A stretch of DNA of 64,000 nt, taken from assembly GCF_002803155.1 (NCBI RefSeq), contig NZ_NNBP01000006.1:297786-361785 (forward strand). The letters run 5' to 3'. This DNA is from Streptomyces sp. CB02959. Lineage in GTDB: Bacteria > Actinomycetota > Actinomycetes > Streptomycetales > Streptomycetaceae. Under the pieces are notes generated by a model. The model saw only the letters and a program-made list of their open reading frames with translations. It did not search any database and was not told the DNA's origin. A program made the translations under genes and the position numbers. Shown here piece after piece: positions 56,581 through 64,000 of the stretch (positions within the stretch are counted from its first letter, which is position 1; each line of letters starts with the position of its first letter).

Positions 56581-57172
56581 GTCGGCGGATCCCGAGACGA
56601 CGTACACGATCACCGCCCGCGTCCTGCACTGGACCATGGCGCTACTGGTACTCGCCATGCTGTTCATCGGCGTGTTCATGGTCACCTCCGTCAGCGACTT
56701 CCACCTGCTGGTCACCCTCCACGAACCACTCGGCTTCGCGATCCTGACCCTGGTCCTGGTACGGATCGGCTGGCGACTGACCCACACCCCGCCGCCATTG
56801 CCGACCGGCATGCCCAGGCTCGAACGGCTGGTCGCCATGTACTCCGAGCGGCTCATCTACCTCTTGTTGCTGCTCCAGCCCTTGTTCGGCTGGGCGTTGG
56901 TCTCCGCCTCCGGACAGCCAGTCGTCTTGTTCTGTTCCTGGCACCTGCCGGCCATTGCGCCGATGAACATCACGCTGTTCGCCGGTCTGCTCCGCGCCCA
57001 CGAGATCGCCGCGTACGTCCTCTACGCTCTCTTCCTCGCGCACCTCGCCGGAGTGCTGTGGAACACGCTCGTGGTCAGGAACCGCGTACTGCACCGCATG
57101 ACCTTCCGGCTTCGGCCCAAGCCGGCGGCACCACCCACACCGGCACGCAAACCCGAGGCCGACCCCACGTAA
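56570..57172 (+). CDS. Cytochrome b561 family membrane protein
   Basis: 200 residues. Four membrane helices are visible, starting at VLHWTMALLVLAMLFIGVFM, LLVTLHEPLGFAILTLVLVR, LIYLLLLLQPLFGWALV and IAAYVLYALFLAHLAGVLW. Histidines at RVLHWTM, TLHEPL, LRAHEIA and LAHLAG sit where bacterial b561 proteins ligate two hemes. The gene starts inside the end of the catalase-like gene. It could feed electrons from the membrane quinone pool to the exported heme protein, as proposed for similar gene pairs. Confidence 0.92.
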   Translation: MTTESADPETTYTITARVLHWTMALLVLAMLFIGVFMVTSVSDFHLLVTLHEPLGFAILTLVLVRIGWRLTHTPPPLPTGMPRLERLVAMYSERLIYLLLLLQPLFGWALVSASGQPVVLFCSWHLPAIAPMNITLFAGLLRAHEIAAYVLYALFLAHLAGVLWNTLVVRNRVLHRMTFRLRPKPAAPPTPARKPEADPT

Positions 57173-57612
57173 GCCCGGCCCCGCGTGAAAGCCCCGGTCC
57201 GGGCCCCTGATCCGGACGTATCGCCGCGGGACGCGTGTGGGCAAGCTGTCCGCAGTGGGAGATGTGGGTGGTGCCGAATGGAGTTCCGGTCCGCCGGCGT
57301 CGCGGCATCACCCCGCGGGGCGACGGCACCGCCGACGACGCACCCTCGTATGTCACTGCGGGAGTCGTCCTTACCGGCCCGCCGGTGTGCCGGTCCCCCT
57401 GTGGAGGGCCCGTCAACTGTGGCTCCGCGCCATTGGACGACCTCGCAAACCCGTGAAAACTGTCGGAGCAGTGCCGTGGACCAATCGCACACGGTCATTC
57501 GGGGGCTTGCGCCTGCGGTCGGCAGACGCTGAGTGCGTTCAGGTTCCGCCCGGTCTCCGTCATGTGGTCCCGACCTGTACCCATGACATTCGACATCCGA
57601 ACGGAACCCTCA
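57173..57612. other. 440-base gap without a recognisable gene
   Basis: Several short frames cross on both strands with no ribosome binding site or familiar motif. It probably holds the promoter of the DUF2306-type gene. Confidence 0.5.
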
Positions 57613-58350
57613 ATGACCAACACCGTCTCCACGAGACACGCTTCGCCCAAGACCTCGCGTCACAGGTGGAGCTGGACCTGGGTCATGCTTTCCTCACTGG
57701 CGATAGCCGGTTACTTCGTCGGCCAGTACGGCCAAGGCACGCTCGCCGAACTCGCCCCCCGCAATGTCGGACTGGCCACCACGTATGCCGATCGGAGCTG
57801 GCCGGTCCAGGTCGCTTTCTACGTGCACATCGTCAGTGCCGGGCTCGCTCTGGCACTTGGGCCGTGGCAGTTCTCCAAGCGCCTGCGCGCCCGGTGCCCG
57901 CGCGTTCACCGGTGGATCGGGCGGATCTACATGATCACGCTCGCTCTCGGGTCGGTGGCGGCGTTCATCATGTCGATGTTCAGCTCGGTGGGCATCAGTG
58001 GGTTCTTCGGCTTTGCTGCTCTGGCGGTGCTCTGGGGATGGACGGCCCTGCGGGGCTACAAGGCCGCGCGTGCCCGACGGTTCCGTGAGCACGAGGCATG
58101 GATGATCCGCAACTTCGCTCTCACCTACGCCGCTGTGACTCTCCGGCTGTGGCTGGGCGTGCTGATATTGGTGCAGTTGCCGTTCTCCGACGGCCGCGAA
58201 TTCACGGACATCTTCAGCCAGGCATACGGCCCGCTTCCCTACCTGTGCTGGATACCCAACATCGTGGTGGCCGAGTTCATGGTGCGGCGCCGGAACCTCC
58301 CCTCCCTGCACATGACCACCTCCACGCCCGACCCCCGGCTGACCATCTGA
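57613..58350 (+). CDS. DUF2306-type integral membrane protein
   Basis: 245 residues from ATG 57613; an ATG at 57583 is possible. Six to seven hydrophobic helices are visible. The sequence has the family pattern HIVSAGLALALGPWQF, then RVHRWIGRIYM, then REHEAWMIRNFALTYAAVTLR, with histidines in conserved positions. The biochemical role of DUF2306 proteins is unknown; the histidines in membrane segments may bind heme or metal. It stands alone between two gene-poor stretches. Confidence 0.85.
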   Translation: MTNTVSTRHASPKTSRHRWSWTWVMLSSLAIAGYFVGQYGQGTLAELAPRNVGLATTYADRSWPVQVAFYVHIVSAGLALALGPWQFSKRLRARCPRVHRWIGRIYMITLALGSVAAFIMSMFSSVGISGFFGFAALAVLWGWTALRGYKAARARRFREHEAWMIRNFALTYAAVTLRLWLGVLILVQLPFSDGREFTDIFSQAYGPLPYLCWIPNIVVAEFMVRRRNLPSLHMTTSTPDPRLTI

Positions 58351-59169
58351 TCCACCTACGGCCGCTCTGAGCCATCCCACCACCGCGGTTGCACACGCCC
58401 GGCGGTGGCCCGCCCGCTGGACAGCCTGTCCACCGGGAATCCGGGCCGCCGCCGGGCACACTCATGCGTGGGAGCGGCCAAACCCTGCCGCCCGGCCCCT
58501 TCCCGGCCGCTTCCCGGCCGCTTCCCGGTCCCGTCCCGGTCCCGTCCTGGCCCCTTCCCGGTCCGGCCGGCACCAGGCCGGAAGACCCGTCGGCCACCGA
58601 AGTCGCGGAGACCGCGCGCCAGTATCCCGTTTCGCCACCGCCCCCAAGGCACCGTACGTTTCAGCGGAGACGCCGCGCGGAAGACGCGTCCCCGGGGCCC
58701 CGCGCGTTCCATGGCGCCCCGCACACGCCGCGGCTGCCGCCCCGCCCGCAGCGTGCATCCAGATCGTCCATCCGTCGAGGAGCGGCACTTGGGGGTGTCC
58801 GGATCACCGGCTCACCTTGGGGTCCCGCGCGGCTGACGGCGGTCAAGCCCGATCATCAGCGCAGGTGGGAGCGGATCGTGTCGCCGCGGCAACGCCGCGC
58901 TCGATCAAACCTGTTGTATGTCCGGCGTCGCTCGCTCCGGCTCCGCACGACCGGGCGGGGCGCACGGGCCGGCACCGGAGCGACGTGCGAGCCGTCCGGC
59001 GCCCAACGGTCCAGGACGGCGCAACCAACGAGGAGACGCACCTGTTGACGGGCCGTTCGTACGGCGGGGCTTCGCGCACACGCCGACGGCCGTCGCCGCG
59101 ACACCGCTACAGGGATGTCGCCACGACGGCCGCTTTCGTCCGGCTCACCAGACGTGTGGGGATGGTTGC
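58351..59169. other. Gene-poor stretch with short imperfect C-rich repeats
   Basis: No frame here has a credible start and product. Around 58498-58570 there are short imperfect repeats of the type CCCGGCCGCTT and CCCGGTCCCGTC, about eleven bases each. They give Pro/Gly-rich translations in several frames and explain the long spurious open frames on both strands. Confidence 0.6.
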
Positions 59170-59196
59170 GGGCCCGCCATCCGATAGGGCGGGCCC
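59170..59196 (-). terminator. Hairpin after the carotenoid oxygenase gene
   Basis: Arms GGGCCCGCC (59170-59178) and GGCGGGCCC (59188-59196) with a nine-base loop lie immediately downstream of the minus-strand gene that ends at 59204. Confidence 0.65.
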
Positions 59197-59203
59197 TGCA
59201 CTG

Positions 59204-60538
59204 TCACTCGTCCGGCAGCCAGTTGCCGTGGAATCCGAACGGGACACGACGGGGCAGGTGAATCGTGGCCACCGGCGGTGCCACGACGTCCTGAGCGTCC
59301 AGGATCACCAGGTCACTCTTGTTGGTGCTCGCGTCGTAAACGAAGCTCAGGAGCCATCCCGGGCCACCAGGTGTGCCATCGGCCGCAGCGAACGCTGCCT
59401 CGTTGGCAACCCGGCCCGCGGGAAGCTCGTGGCGCGTCGCGTTACCCGTCTGCAGGTCGTAGCGGATCAGGTAGGAGTGGGAGAGCCCGGTGCCGATGTT
59501 CGGGGTGTCCGACACCGTGACGTGTCCGAAACGGGAGTCCAGACCGGCGAGGCGATCGTCCACGCGAGGGAACTCGCAGGGCGTGTCGTCGATCTGGGTT
59601 TCGACGACCTTGCCCGAGTCGAGGTCGAGTTCCCAACGCCACAGAGTGGCATGGGTCTCGTTGTAGACCGGGTAGCGGGCCACGAACATGACGATCCGGC
59701 CGCTGTCCGGCCCCTCGTCGAACGCGTTCATCGGGTGGAACACGAAGCACGGTTCGATGGGCAGCCAACGGACCGCGCCGAACGGGTCGTTGCGCCGCAG
59801 CACACCGAGCCGGGCCCCGTAGGTCGGGCGCCACTTGTACGGAAGGTCATCGCCGCGGAGAGCCGTCTCCTGGTCGAAGACGACCGGCAGGTCCATGAAG
59901 ACGACGTAGTTGGCGGTCAGGTGGAAGTCGTGCATCATCGTGTGCGCCGGCACATCGATGGGGCGGCTGAGCGTCAGGGCACCTGAGGCGTCCGCACGAT
60001 GGTAGGTGAGGAAGGGGGGCTTGAAGCCGCCGTACCCGAAGAAGTGCAGCTCACCGGTGGTCGGGCAGATCTTGGGGTGGGCGGTCATGGCGGTGTGCAG
60101 ACGCCCACCGAAGTCGTAGGGGCCGATCGTGTCGAGTTCGCGGCCGGGACGGAGGTCGAGTTCGTACGGAAAGGACCCCTCCACCAGGGCGAACGTCCGC
60201 CCGGCGTGCCGGACCACGTGGGTGTTGGCGGAGCCTGCGGCCAGGTCTTCCTCCCCGTCGCCGAAGGTCGTCTTGCCATCCGTGTACTTGGTGGTGCGGA
60301 CCCAGCGGTTGCGGTAGGAGGTTGCTCGGCCGCCTTCCAGGCGGACGCCGTGCACCATGCCGTCACCGAAGAACCAGTGGGGGGAGTCGACGTCCTGAGG
60401 GTTGGGGCCGTTCCGCACGTACCAGCCGGTGAGCTCCGGGGGAATCGCCCCGGTGACCTCCAGGTCCTGGACGCTCATCTCGTCCATCACCGGCGCGTAG
60501 TTCTTCGCGAGGTGCGGGACGGGTGGGTTGTTCATCAA
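59204..60538 (-). CDS. Carotenoid oxygenase (RPE65/CCD family)
   Basis: 444 residues, ATG 60538 (or 60535). The seven-bladed propeller enzymes of this family bind Fe(II) with four histidines, and the four expected places are seen: TAMTAHPKICP, MMHDFHLTANYVVF, FVFHPMNAFDE and FGFHGNWLPDE. The N-terminus PPELTGWYVRNGPNP and HWFFGDGMVHGVRLEGG are also family hallmarks. It should cleave a double bond of a carotenoid, apocarotenoid or stilbenoid with O2. It follows a membrane-protein gene by one base on the same strand. No carotenoid synthesis genes are in the window. Confidence 0.93.
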   Translation of the reverse strand: MMNNPPVPHLAKNYAPVMDEMSVQDLEVTGAIPPELTGWYVRNGPNPQDVDSPHWFFGDGMVHGVRLEGGRATSYRNRWVRTTKYTDGKTTFGDGEEDLAAGSANTHVVRHAGRTFALVEGSFPYELDLRPGRELDTIGPYDFGGRLHTAMTAHPKICPTTGELHFFGYGGFKPPFLTYHRADASGALTLSRPIDVPAHTMMHDFHLTANYVVFMDLPVVFDQETALRGDDLPYKWRPTYGARLGVLRRNDPFGAVRWLPIEPCFVFHPMNAFDEGPDSGRIVMFVARYPVYNETHATLWRWELDLDSGKVVETQIDDTPCEFPRVDDRLAGLDSRFGHVTVSDTPNIGTGLSHSYLIRYDLQTGNATRHELPAGRVANEAAFAAADGTPGGPGWLLSFVYDASTNKSDLVILDAQDVVAPPVATIHLPRRVPFGFHGNWLPDE

Positions 60539-60539
60539 T

Positions 60540-61106
60540 TCAAACTCCCTGAGGCATGGTTGCGTTCATGCGTGCCTGAACGCGCTTCGGGTACTGCACT
60601 GTGACGATGGCCGGAATGATGAGCCCGGCGGCCTGGAAGAAGATCCTGAATCCGACGTTCAGATGAGCGGCGACGACCACGCCCAGGGTGCAGGTGCTGA
60701 TCGAGAAGGCGATGGCCCAGACCCTGGTCAGGATCAGGTTGACCCGGAGGAAGCCGGGGTCATTCCACATCTCCCGCGGGACGTCCCGCTTCGCGATGCC
60801 GGTGGTGAACGGGTGACCGACGAGGATCGACCCCCACGCCGTGGCGGCCAGCCAGGCCATGGACACCGGGCCGTCCAGGTGTTCGGCCGGACTGGTCGGG
60901 TCGGCGAAGGCCAGCCCGGTCCAGAGCAGGAAGAACACCGTGTTGCTGTATTCCAGCACGAGAGCTTCGGCCTTGAAACCTGCCTTCACTCCCGCGAGCA
61001 GGATCCAAGCGCTGACGACGAGTGCGCCCAGAGATGCCCACTGCCATCCGACAGCGGAGAGCCCGCCAAAAGCCACCCAGGGAAAGAATCCCTTAGCGAA
61101 TTGCAT
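60540..61106 (-). CDS. Multi-pass membrane protein of unknown function, cotranscribed with the carotenoid oxygenase
   Basis: 188 residues, ATG 61106 preceded by GAAGGAAA. About five hydrophobic segments are seen: WASLGALVVSAWILLAGV, VFFLLWTGLAFA, MAWLAATAWGSILVG, LILTRVWAIAFSISTCTLGV and IFFQAAGLIIPAIVTV. The stop lies one base before the start of the carotenoid oxygenase, a tight operon. A possible role is in membrane access or handling of the lipophilic substrate, but this is only suggested by the pairing. Confidence 0.8.
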   Translation of the reverse strand: MQFAKGFFPWVAFGGLSAVGWQWASLGALVVSAWILLAGVKAGFKAEALVLEYSNTVFFLLWTGLAFADPTSPAEHLDGPVSMAWLAATAWGSILVGHPFTTGIAKRDVPREMWNDPGFLRVNLILTRVWAIAFSISTCTLGVVVAAHLNVGFRIFFQAAGLIIPAIVTVQYPKRVQARMNATMPQGV

Positions 61107-61711
61107 TTTCCTTCATTCCTCATTCATTCGAAAGAGTCGATGACGTTCCCGCTCCGGCACGTCGGATACGAACGGGGATCTGGTCCCACGGTGGGCGATC
61201 CTGCCCCACCGCCGTTCCGCATCTCCTGCACGAAGTCGGCCAGCTGTTCATCGTGGGCTTCGGATGCCACGCCACCTTTGTCGCACGGTACGGCGCGGCC
61301 GATTCCACCGGCCGAAGCGCGTAACCGCTGGGTTCATCCGGACTGTGGTCCCGGAACGGGAGACCACTCGCCGCCACGGCCGCACGGGGTTCCCGGCGAC
61401 CGTCACCTATTCCGACCGAAGATCAAAGTCCGATTTCCGCCGGCGCCGGAAATCCGAATGCATTCCCGAGGTCAGCGAGCGCCGGAAGAACAGCGGACTC
61501 CCCGACGGCGATACCGTTCACTGGAACTGATCTGCCGTTGGAACAACAATAGACCGATCAATGGAAAGGTCGCGCCACTCTTGGGCCTTTCGGCCCCAGC
61601 CATATGCCCTTTGGGACACCCGTGCACATGTTCTTCAATTTTTCTCCGCACTATGCCCCGGAGAAAGGGCATAGGCACCCGCCCGCCCGAGAATCTCCGC
61701 CTCGCGCCAGG
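61107..61711. other. Region of about 600 bases without an intact gene
   Basis: It is lower in GC than the neighbours, particularly around 61530-61660. It should contain the promoter of the membrane-protein/carotenoid-oxygenase pair. No open frame with a convincing start was found. Confidence 0.5.
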
Positions 61712-61972
61712 AGAGGGATCGAGGACTGCGAAGCCGGCCGCGGCACTGTGCAGCGTGCGCGGGATACGCAACCGGTCGGCGTTCCAGGTCGGATAGGCGC
61801 GCGCACCGGCACACAGCGTCCGTAGAACCGGAGCGTCATCGGCATACGTAGTAAGCGCCACCACCGCCGCCTCCGGATGCACCGCCACCAGCCGTCGCGC
61901 GGCCTCGGCCCCATCCGTCACCGGAATGTGCAGATCCGGCAAGACCGCATCCGGCCCATGCTCGGCAACCAT
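61712..61972 (-). pseudogene. Remnant of a NarL/FixJ-type response regulator receiver domain
   Basis: Translation from 61972 on the minus strand gives GPDAVLPDLHIPVTDGAEAA, then VVALTTYADDAPVLRTLCAGARAY and RTLHSAAAGFAVLDPS, matching the second half of receiver domains of streptomycete NarL-type regulators, including the phospho-acceptor Asp in the PDLHIP stretch. The N-terminal strand with the acidic pair, the linker and the HTH output domain are missing. The usual LTK of the switch region reads PTW. It is a decayed fragment. Confidence 0.7.
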
Positions 61973-62086
61973 GGCGTTTCTTCGGGGCGGGAATGCCGTG
62001 GATGTCCACCGGCGAGACCTCACACCCCGCGTGGTGAGGGCGACGGTCTCACCATCGCCCATCCCCATCTCGCCAGTCGTCAGTCG

Positions 62087-62734
62087 TCAGTACCTGCGTG
62101 CCCGGCGCTGCCGCCTGCGGCTGCGAACAGCGTCCAGTCCGTCGCCCTGCGGGTAACCGGTGTACTGCGGCGGCTGGTTGACCCCGTACACCTGCCCGTG
62201 AGGCTGGTTGTCCAGCGGCGGAGGGGTGAATCGCTGTGCCATCTGATCCGGGAACGTCCGGCCGTCCCGCTCCGGGGCGAACTCCATGCCGGAGGACAGC
62301 AGGCGTGGGACGAGAACGGCGGCCTGGCCGAGCCGGTTGATGCCCAGTGTCAGGAAGATGGTCGCCGAGGACGCCGCCACCTTCGCGTCCAGATTGTGTG
62401 CGACGACCGTCATGCCCAGCCGCGTGACCACCAGCAGCGCCCACAACCACAGCCCGGCGGCAGGCGTGCGGGCCCACGTCACACCGGCCCGCGGCTCCAG
62501 CCGGGTCATCGCACCCTGCCCGGCTCCGATGCCAAAGGCCAGCAGTCCGCCGGCGACGAGGCACATGACGTCGGTGGAGGTCGGGTGCTCATTCCTCAGC
62601 AGCGCGAGGCCGATCACCGCGAGGACGATCGGCAGCACCATCAGTCGCCGGCCCGTGAGCGCCTCTCCCCGCAACTGACGTGCGATGACGGCCACCACGA
62701 TGACTATCGCCACCAGGATCTGGAGGTAACTCAT
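62087..62734 (-). CDS. DUF1453-like integral membrane protein
   Basis: 215 residues from ATG 62734 with AGGAAAG upstream. The longer open frame upstream is not coding-like. It has about five hydrophobic helices, beginning MSYLQILVAIVIVVAVIARQ, then LMVLPIVLAVIGLALL, VMCLVAGGLLAFGIGAG, LWLWALLVVTRLGM and ATIFLTLGINRLGQAAVL, the layout of DUF1453/CcdC-like proteins common in streptomycetes. The cytoplasmic tail is Pro/Gln-rich and ends with RSRRRQRRARRY, a strongly basic cluster. Function unknown. Confidence 0.82.
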   Translation of the reverse strand: MSYLQILVAIVIVVAVIARQLRGEALTGRRLMVLPIVLAVIGLALLRNEHPTSTDVMCLVAGGLLAFGIGAGQGAMTRLEPRAGVTWARTPAAGLWLWALLVVTRLGMTVVAHNLDAKVAASSATIFLTLGINRLGQAAVLVPRLLSSGMEFAPERDGRTFPDQMAQRFTPPPLDNQPHGQVYGVNQPPQYTGYPQGDGLDAVRSRRRQRRARRY

Positions 62735-62849
62735 ACTTCTTTCCTGTCCGTGGGTTGGAATTGGTGTCACCGAGACCGGACCGGCCCCCAAGGTGTGGGC
62801 TGAGGTCTCGGGCGTCCACGGCCAACCGGATGGGCGGTTCGGCCGGTGC

Positions 62850-63180
62850 GCTCGGATGCCGGGCGGTACAGGCACCCTGGAGGTCGTCGCCACCGTCGCG
62901 GGACTGCTGCTCGGCTTGCCTGCGGCGGGACCGACGACGGTGTACGCCAGTCCGCACACCGGCCGGCCGTCAGCCGGGCCGGGTGGACCTTCGCGTTCCT
63001 GTGCATCGTCGTGGGAGGGACCCCCGTACTGCGTTCTCCTACGACTCCGTCCACTGGTTCCACGACGAGCTGGAACAGTGGACGGCCTACGACGGCGTGG
63101 CCGCGGCCACGCTCGCCGGCTCTCTCCTGCTGACGGCTGCGGCCCTGACACTCACCCGCACCGTCAGTCTTGCGGGCCGC
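62850..63180 (+). pseudogene. Possible frameshifted membrane-protein remnant
   Basis: Three hydrophobic stretches follow each other in three different frames: GTLEVVATVAGLLLGLPAAG (near 62875), GWTFAFLCIVVGGTPVL (near 62985), and DGVAAATLAGSLLLTAAALT (near 63095) after YDSVHWFHDELEQWTAY. This pattern fits a small multi-pass membrane protein broken by two frameshifts. No frame covers all three, and I cannot name the family. The remainder of 62735-63352 shows nothing else. Confidence 0.35.
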
Positions 63181-63352
63181 GCCTCCGCTGCCCGCCACCG
63201 TGCTGTCCGACACCCTGCGGCGTGCCGCGTCACCGGCCTGGCTCCCGAGCAACGACGGCCGGCCGCAGCGCCGTTCCGCATGCCTGGCCGGCGGAACGTC
63301 ATCCACGGCGAAGACCGCCTTGGAACCGGTTCGAGCCGGCCCGACGCCTGTG

Positions 63353-63985
63353 TCAGAGAGCGCCGGATCGCATCGCGTAAGCGATGGCGTGGGCACGGTT
63401 GCGCAATCCCAGGCGGTCCGTCATTCCCGCCAGGATGTTCTTGATGGTGCGCTCGGAGTAATTCAAGGCGTCCGCCACCTCCGCGGTGTCGAAACCCTCG
63501 GCGAGCAGTTTCAGGACCTCCACCTCGCGTTCCTTCAGCCGAGCCATGTCGGGGCCTTGCGAATCCTGGGGCCCGTCCCGGAGGGTTCTGATCTGATCCA
63601 TCAACGACTGTACGAGCACGTCGGGCGGCTCGGCCCGTCTCTTCCGGCTGTCCAGCACGGCCTGAAGCACGCTCTCCATACCGGCCCGCGTGCGCGGCAC
63701 GAAGCCCACCAGGCCGTACCGCACGGCCCGCAGCAGCCTGGCCTCGCTGATGCCGTCAGCGCTGAGCACGATCCACGTCCGCGATCTCGATGGCGCGGCC
63801 GACAACCGCCGCATCGACACGAGCGTTTCATCTGTCACCTGAGTGGCGAACATCGCGACCACTTCGGCCTCTGATGGACGACCGGGCTCAAGAAGTCTCA
63901 CCTGGCTGCACGCCTGGAAGTACGACCGGGCCCCTTCGCTGGTGATCGGGTCGCTGGCAAGCACCGCCAAGGGTATTCCGGCCAT
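63353..63985 (-). CDS. LuxR-type regulator with an atypical receiver-like domain
   Basis: 210 residues, ATG 63985 with GGGGGAGA upstream. The C-terminal 65 residues are a clear LuxR/NarL HTH: LKEREVEVLKLLAEGFDTAEVADALNYSERTIKNILAGMTDRLGLRNRAHAIAYAM. The N-terminal part follows the alpha/beta order of receiver domains (PLAVLASDP, TWIVLSADG, GLVGFVPRTRAGME) but the strand where the phospho-acceptor Asp should stand has no suitable aspartate. It is therefore an atypical, probably phosphorylation-independent regulator. No histidine kinase gene is adjacent within the window. Targets are unknown. Confidence 0.88.
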   Translation of the reverse strand: MAGIPLAVLASDPITSEGARSYFQACSQVRLLEPGRPSEAEVVAMFATQVTDETLVSMRRLSAAPSRSRTWIVLSADGISEARLLRAVRYGLVGFVPRTRAGMESVLQAVLDSRKRRAEPPDVLVQSLMDQIRTLRDGPQDSQGPDMARLKEREVEVLKLLAEGFDTAEVADALNYSERTIKNILAGMTDRLGLRNRAHAIAYAMRSGAL

Positions 63986-64000
63986 GACGTCTCCCCCGCG

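Noticed and set aside
58389..59048. Plus-strand frame of 219 codons in the C-rich region
   Set aside because: It has a Pro/Arg-rich product without motif or ribosome binding site, and competing frames of similar length exist on both strands. It reflects C-rich repeats.

Overview
The window is high-GC actinomycete chromosomal DNA, most likely from Streptomyces or a close relative. The signs are the GC-rich third codon positions, Streptomyces-type protein families, purine-rich ribosome binding sites, and a TTA leucine codon inside a secondary-metabolite operon. It is an accessory region with three parts: a polymorphic-toxin locus on the left, a large lipopeptide biosynthetic gene cluster (about 11.0-52.8 kb) in the middle, and a set of redox, membrane and regulatory genes on the right.

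Left part (1-10.9 kb). The 3' end of a gene made of 54-bp tandem repeats is followed by a giant toxin gene (471-7197). Its product has an N-terminal CpnT/WXG100-like domain, a long Ser/Gly/Pro/Asp-rich linker, a papain-fold (Tox-PL-like) domain and a C-terminal nucleic-acid-deaminase-like domain. The gene is split by one extra base in a run of eight C (3346-3353). Removing one C restores a protein of about 2241 residues. A small candidate immunity gene follows. Next come a remnant of an IS5-type transposase, a divergent MarR regulator/MFS exporter pair with two palindromic operators, and a frameshifted LanC-like remnant. A bidirectional-looking terminator at 10848-10884 marks the left edge of the cluster.

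Middle part. A minus-strand array runs from the ABC transporter (50965) down to the aminotransferase (11024), with a fatty-acyl-AMP ligase (FAAL) transcribed divergently. The 7066-residue NRPS reads C-A-T-E / C-T / C-A-T / C-A-T / C-A-T / C-(vestigial A)-T / C-A-T-TE. Two of its seven modules have no usable adenylation domain, and a free-standing A-T protein with a Thr-like pocket is encoded in the cluster, which recalls trans-loading in ramoplanin assembly. FAAL, ACP, two acyl-CoA-dehydrogenase-like proteins and a flavin monooxygenase would activate and oxidise a fatty acid for the starter C domain. An AsnO/VioC-type hydroxylase fits the two Asn-like A domains. A diaminobutyrate aminotransferase, a D-threonine-aldolase-like enzyme, an MbtH protein, a type II thioesterase, an SDR with a mycofactocin-type insert and an ABC exporter complete the set. 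The expected product is an N-acylated, probably hydroxy-Asn-containing peptide of five to seven residues with one D residue. I cannot name the compound.

Right part (53-64 kb). This holds a small secreted protein, a GMC oxidoreductase, a Tat-exported catalase-like protein overlapping a cytochrome b561 gene, a DUF2306 membrane protein, a carotenoid oxygenase with a membrane partner, a decayed response-regulator receiver domain, a DUF1453-like membrane protein, a possible frameshifted membrane-protein remnant and an atypical LuxR-type regulator at the edge.

All domain and specificity calls were made by eye from motifs. No database search was run. Residue numbers inside the giant proteins are approximate unless tied to a nucleotide position.
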